Source: Hanamia caeni (lineage in GTDB: Bacteria > Bacteroidota > Bacteroidia > Chitinophagales > Chitinophagaceae). From it: a stretch of 64,000 bases of DNA. Shown here in pieces: positions 62,039 through 64,000 of the stretch. The stretch's first letter is position 1. Every line of letters begins with the position of its first letter. Made by a program: the position numbers and the translations under genes. Under the pieces are notes generated by a model. It was not told the origin of the DNA, ran no database searches, and worked only from the letters and a program-made list of their open reading frames with translations. Location of the stretch: assembly GCF_003721595.1 (NCBI RefSeq), contig NZ_RJJR01000001.1, positions 248,001 to 312,000 on the forward strand, given 5' to 3'.

Positions 62039-63010
62039 ATGCTACGACTTTCAATCACTTCCATCTTTTTGTCGGTGTTCTTTGTTTGTCCTGGTCAAAG
62101 CATACAACAGGATGCGACTAATACAAGTAACCAGGTTATAAAGGTTACCCTGTTAGGTACCGGAACCCCACTGCCCGTTATGGATCGTTTTGGTGCAAGT
62201 ATTTTAGTACAGGCTGATGGAAAAAACCTGCTGTTTGATGCCGGTCGCGGATGTTTACAAAGGTTGCGGCAACTGAAGATAGGGTATACCACGATTGATG
62301 CCGTTTTCTTTACCCATCTTCATTCTGATCACATTGTGGGGTTTCCTGATTTGTGGCTTACGGGTTGGCTGACATCCCAAAGAACCACGCCATTAAAAGT
62401 TTTTGGTCCTGAAGGCACCAGGAATATGACCGAATATTTGCGAAAGGCCTATGAGTTCGACGTTGCCATAAGAGAATCAGATGACAAGGCTTCACCCGAA
62501 GGTGGTAAGCTACTAACAACTGATATTAAAGAAGGTACCGTATATGAACAGAACGGTATAAAAGTAATTTCCTTTTTGGTGGATCATTACCCGGTAGTTC
62601 CTGCTTTTGGCTATAGAGTAGAATTTGGCGGACACTCGGTTGTGCTTTCTGGAGATACCCGCTATTCAGAGAATCTAATTAAAAATGCCAAAGGAGCAGA
62701 TTTGCTCATCCATGAAGTAGCAATCGCTTCTGATACAGTAACAAAATCAGACCCCAGCTATCATATACTCGCCCACCATACAACACCTGAACAGGCAGGT
62801 AAAGTGTTTGCTGCTGTTAAGCCGAAGCTTGCCGTGTATTCCCACATTGTTAGAATCTACGGTTATCCTACGGACGAAATTCTTCCAAGAACAAAAGAGA
62901 AGTATCCAGGCCGGGTAATGTTAGGCGAAGACTTAATGAGTTTCACAGTTGGAGACTCTGTAACTATGCAAGTAAAACCATCTGAACCGGGTGTAGGCCA
63001 ACATAAATAA
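62039..63010 (+). CDS. Exported metallo-beta-lactamase-fold hydrolase (RNase Z/arylsulfatase-like)
   Basis: 323 residues with the signal peptide LRLSITSIFLSVFFVCPGQS. The metal motif THLHSDHIVG (HxHxDH) is complete, with LLFDAGRGCLQRL before and VLSGDTRYSENL, ILAHHTTPEQAG and AVYSHIVR after. The layout resembles RNase Z-like and phosphodiesterase or arylsulfatase members, but a leader means it acts in the periplasm, not on tRNA. Substrate unknown. A small gene follows by 10 bp. Confidence 0.9.
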   Translation: MLRLSITSIFLSVFFVCPGQSIQQDATNTSNQVIKVTLLGTGTPLPVMDRFGASILVQADGKNLLFDAGRGCLQRLRQLKIGYTTIDAVFFTHLHSDHIVGFPDLWLTGWLTSQRTTPLKVFGPEGTRNMTEYLRKAYEFDVAIRESDDKASPEGGKLLTTDIKEGTVYEQNGIKVISFLVDHYPVVPAFGYRVEFGGHSVVLSGDTRYSENLIKNAKGADLLIHEVAIASDTVTKSDPSYHILAHHTTPEQAGKVFAAVKPKLAVYSHIVRIYGYPTDEILPRTKEKYPGRVMLGEDLMSFTVGDSVTMQVKPSEPGVGQHK

Positions 63011-63020
63011 AAAGCTGGAA

Positions 63021-63236
63021 ATGCAAACTCATCACCCCAAAAAAACAAGCCGAATATTTTATTCTGGCAGCACTGAAATCAATATTTCTACCACCGATGA
63101 ATACATTACAAACGTTAAAGAACATATCCCTAATCGCAAACAAATAATCAACTCTGCGCTTGACGAAACGTTCGTTGTAACCTGGTATCACAATCAACGG
63201 CAAGCTATTATTGACAAGTATAAATTACTGACCTGA
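63021..63236 (+). CDS. Hypothetical small protein
   Basis: 71 residues starting MQTHHPKKTSRIFYSGSTE and ending VTWYHNQRQAIIDKYKLLT. It lies 10 bp after the hydrolase gene, so it could be the second gene of an operon. No family recognised and moderate coding signal only. Confidence 0.4.
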   Translation: MQTHHPKKTSRIFYSGSTEINISTTDEYITNVKEHIPNRKQIINSALDETFVVTWYHNQRQAIIDKYKLLT

Positions 63237-63432
63237 TTTATTTGAATGATGTACCACCGAACGTTTGCTGAATACGAGCGCAGCACCCTGCCTGCCCTTG
63301 TGTGCAATACCGCTGAAAATCCGGGTTTGGAAAACTATCCGCAGAAAAGTATAAATTGAAAAATAAGTCAAACAATCCTTTCTTTTATTATTTTTAGCAG
63401 CCAATTTATAAATTACCAGCGCAGCACAAGCG

Positions 63433-64000
63433 ATGAAATTTGACAACATCATACCGACAGACAGATTAAAGCCTTACATCAAAAAGTTCGTTGTTTCAGA
63501 AAGTGCGACGGAAAATATTTATAAAGTTTTCCCTTCAACAGGTTTGGTGGTTGGCTTTCAATATCGTGGACGATTAGGTAACATTAATGATGATAAAGAA
63601 ATAAGACTGGCCACCGCAGGCATAACCGGTATTTCAGATAGTTTTAAAATATTTAAAAACTCAATTAACACAGGGACAATATTGGTTTACTTTACTGAAG
63701 TTGGTTTCACCTATTTTACTTCCACGCCTGCCAACGAACTGTTTAATCAAAGCATTTCCCTCGAAAACATTTTTGACAAATACAAGATCAGCGATACAGA
63801 AGAAAGACTGGCGTTTGCCACAACAGACAAGCAACGCATTCATATCGTTGAACAATTTTTACTGTGCCAACTCAGAGATATTAAAAATGATAGGCTTATC
63901 GTAGAAGCCGTTAAGCTCATTTATCAATCAAAGGGAACAATAAAAATAAAAGAACTAAATGGAAAGTTGTTCATTAGCCAAAGCCCTTTTGAAAAAAGAT
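63433..64000 (+). CDS. AraC-family-type transcriptional regulator, partial (cut by window end)
   Basis: Open from ATG 63433 (MKFDNIIPTDRLKPYIKKFV) for 189 codons to the window end. The N-terminal ~145 residues are the sensor-type domain common in Bacteroidota AraC regulators (PYIKKFVVSESATENIYKVF, then FPSTGLVVGFQYRG). Residues about 155-189 start the helix-turn-helix: KLIYQSKGTIKIKELNGKLF and SQSPFEKR. The second helix-turn-helix lies beyond the edge. A role in activating a nearby gene is likely. Confidence 0.82.
   Translation, partial: MKFDNIIPTDRLKPYIKKFVVSESATENIYKVFPSTGLVVGFQYRGRLGNINDDKEIRLATAGITGISDSFKIFKNSINTGTILVYFTEVGFTYFTSTPANELFNQSISLENIFDKYKISDTEERLAFATTDKQRIHIVEQFLLCQLRDIKNDRLIVEAVKLIYQSKGTIKIKELNGKLFISQSPFEKR

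Overview
The window looks like a chromosome segment of a Bacteroidota bacterium, most likely Chitinophagaceae. The signs are moderate G+C, AT-rich intergenic DNA, almost exclusive ATG starts with weak ribosome-binding sites, secreted-protein leaders ending in FSQ/AQ/AQQ, TAnnTTTG-type promoter boxes, menaquinone synthesis by the futalosine route, and homologues typical of that phylum throughout. The species call is inference. No rRNA, tRNA, IS element, prophage or CRISPR array was seen.

Layout. 0-4 kb: a thioredoxin-like lipid-facing protein, EF-P, and accB/accC split by a four-helix-bundle gene. 4-16 kb: a lipoprotein hydrolase, a GH2 glycosidase, an M23 peptidase, a DedA-TerC membrane pair, and a three-gene sugar catabolism set (two secreted Gfo/Idh/MocA proteins around an SSS symporter). 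16-26 kb: a short LigD ligase, cysteine desulfurase, GlmM, thrS-infC, and a NarL-type regulator. 26-31 kb: mqnB-mqnD, and divergently a pterin operon (two PTPS paralogues, folE) ending in fabD. 30-39 kb: prolyl oligopeptidase, an amino-acid permease, small VOC and SRPBCC proteins, an unknown polytopic membrane protein and a GH27 alpha-galactosidase. 38.7-42.4 kb: an unusual 1218-residue protein combining a LamG-like domain, four LGFP repeats, a C2-like segment and a papain-like Cys/His/Asp arrangement. 43-50 kb: a long minus-strand stress and membrane block (SPFH, NfeD, DUF302, four tandem universal stress proteins, metZ). 51-56 kb: a CheB-CheR-PAS-histidine kinase fusion and a shorter convergent paralogue. 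56-59 kb: a decaying stretch with two frameshifted genes and a methyltransferase fragment. 59-64 kb: a Ca2+/H+ antiporter, a cupin lipoprotein, an NTF2-like protein, a periplasmic metallo-beta-lactamase-fold hydrolase and the start of an AraC-type regulator cut by the window edge.

At the scale of repeats, three things are not explained by the genes: a dispersed family of about 32-bp elements (CAGTAAA... T-rich end, at least eleven copies, most just behind genes), a second AT-rich family built on CTAATCAGCTAATTAGCT, and a nested inverted repeat of about 120 bp upstream of the universal stress cluster. The most promising candidate for an undescribed system is the 1218-residue multidomain protein together with a 58-codon reading frame that starts 24 bp away on the other strand.
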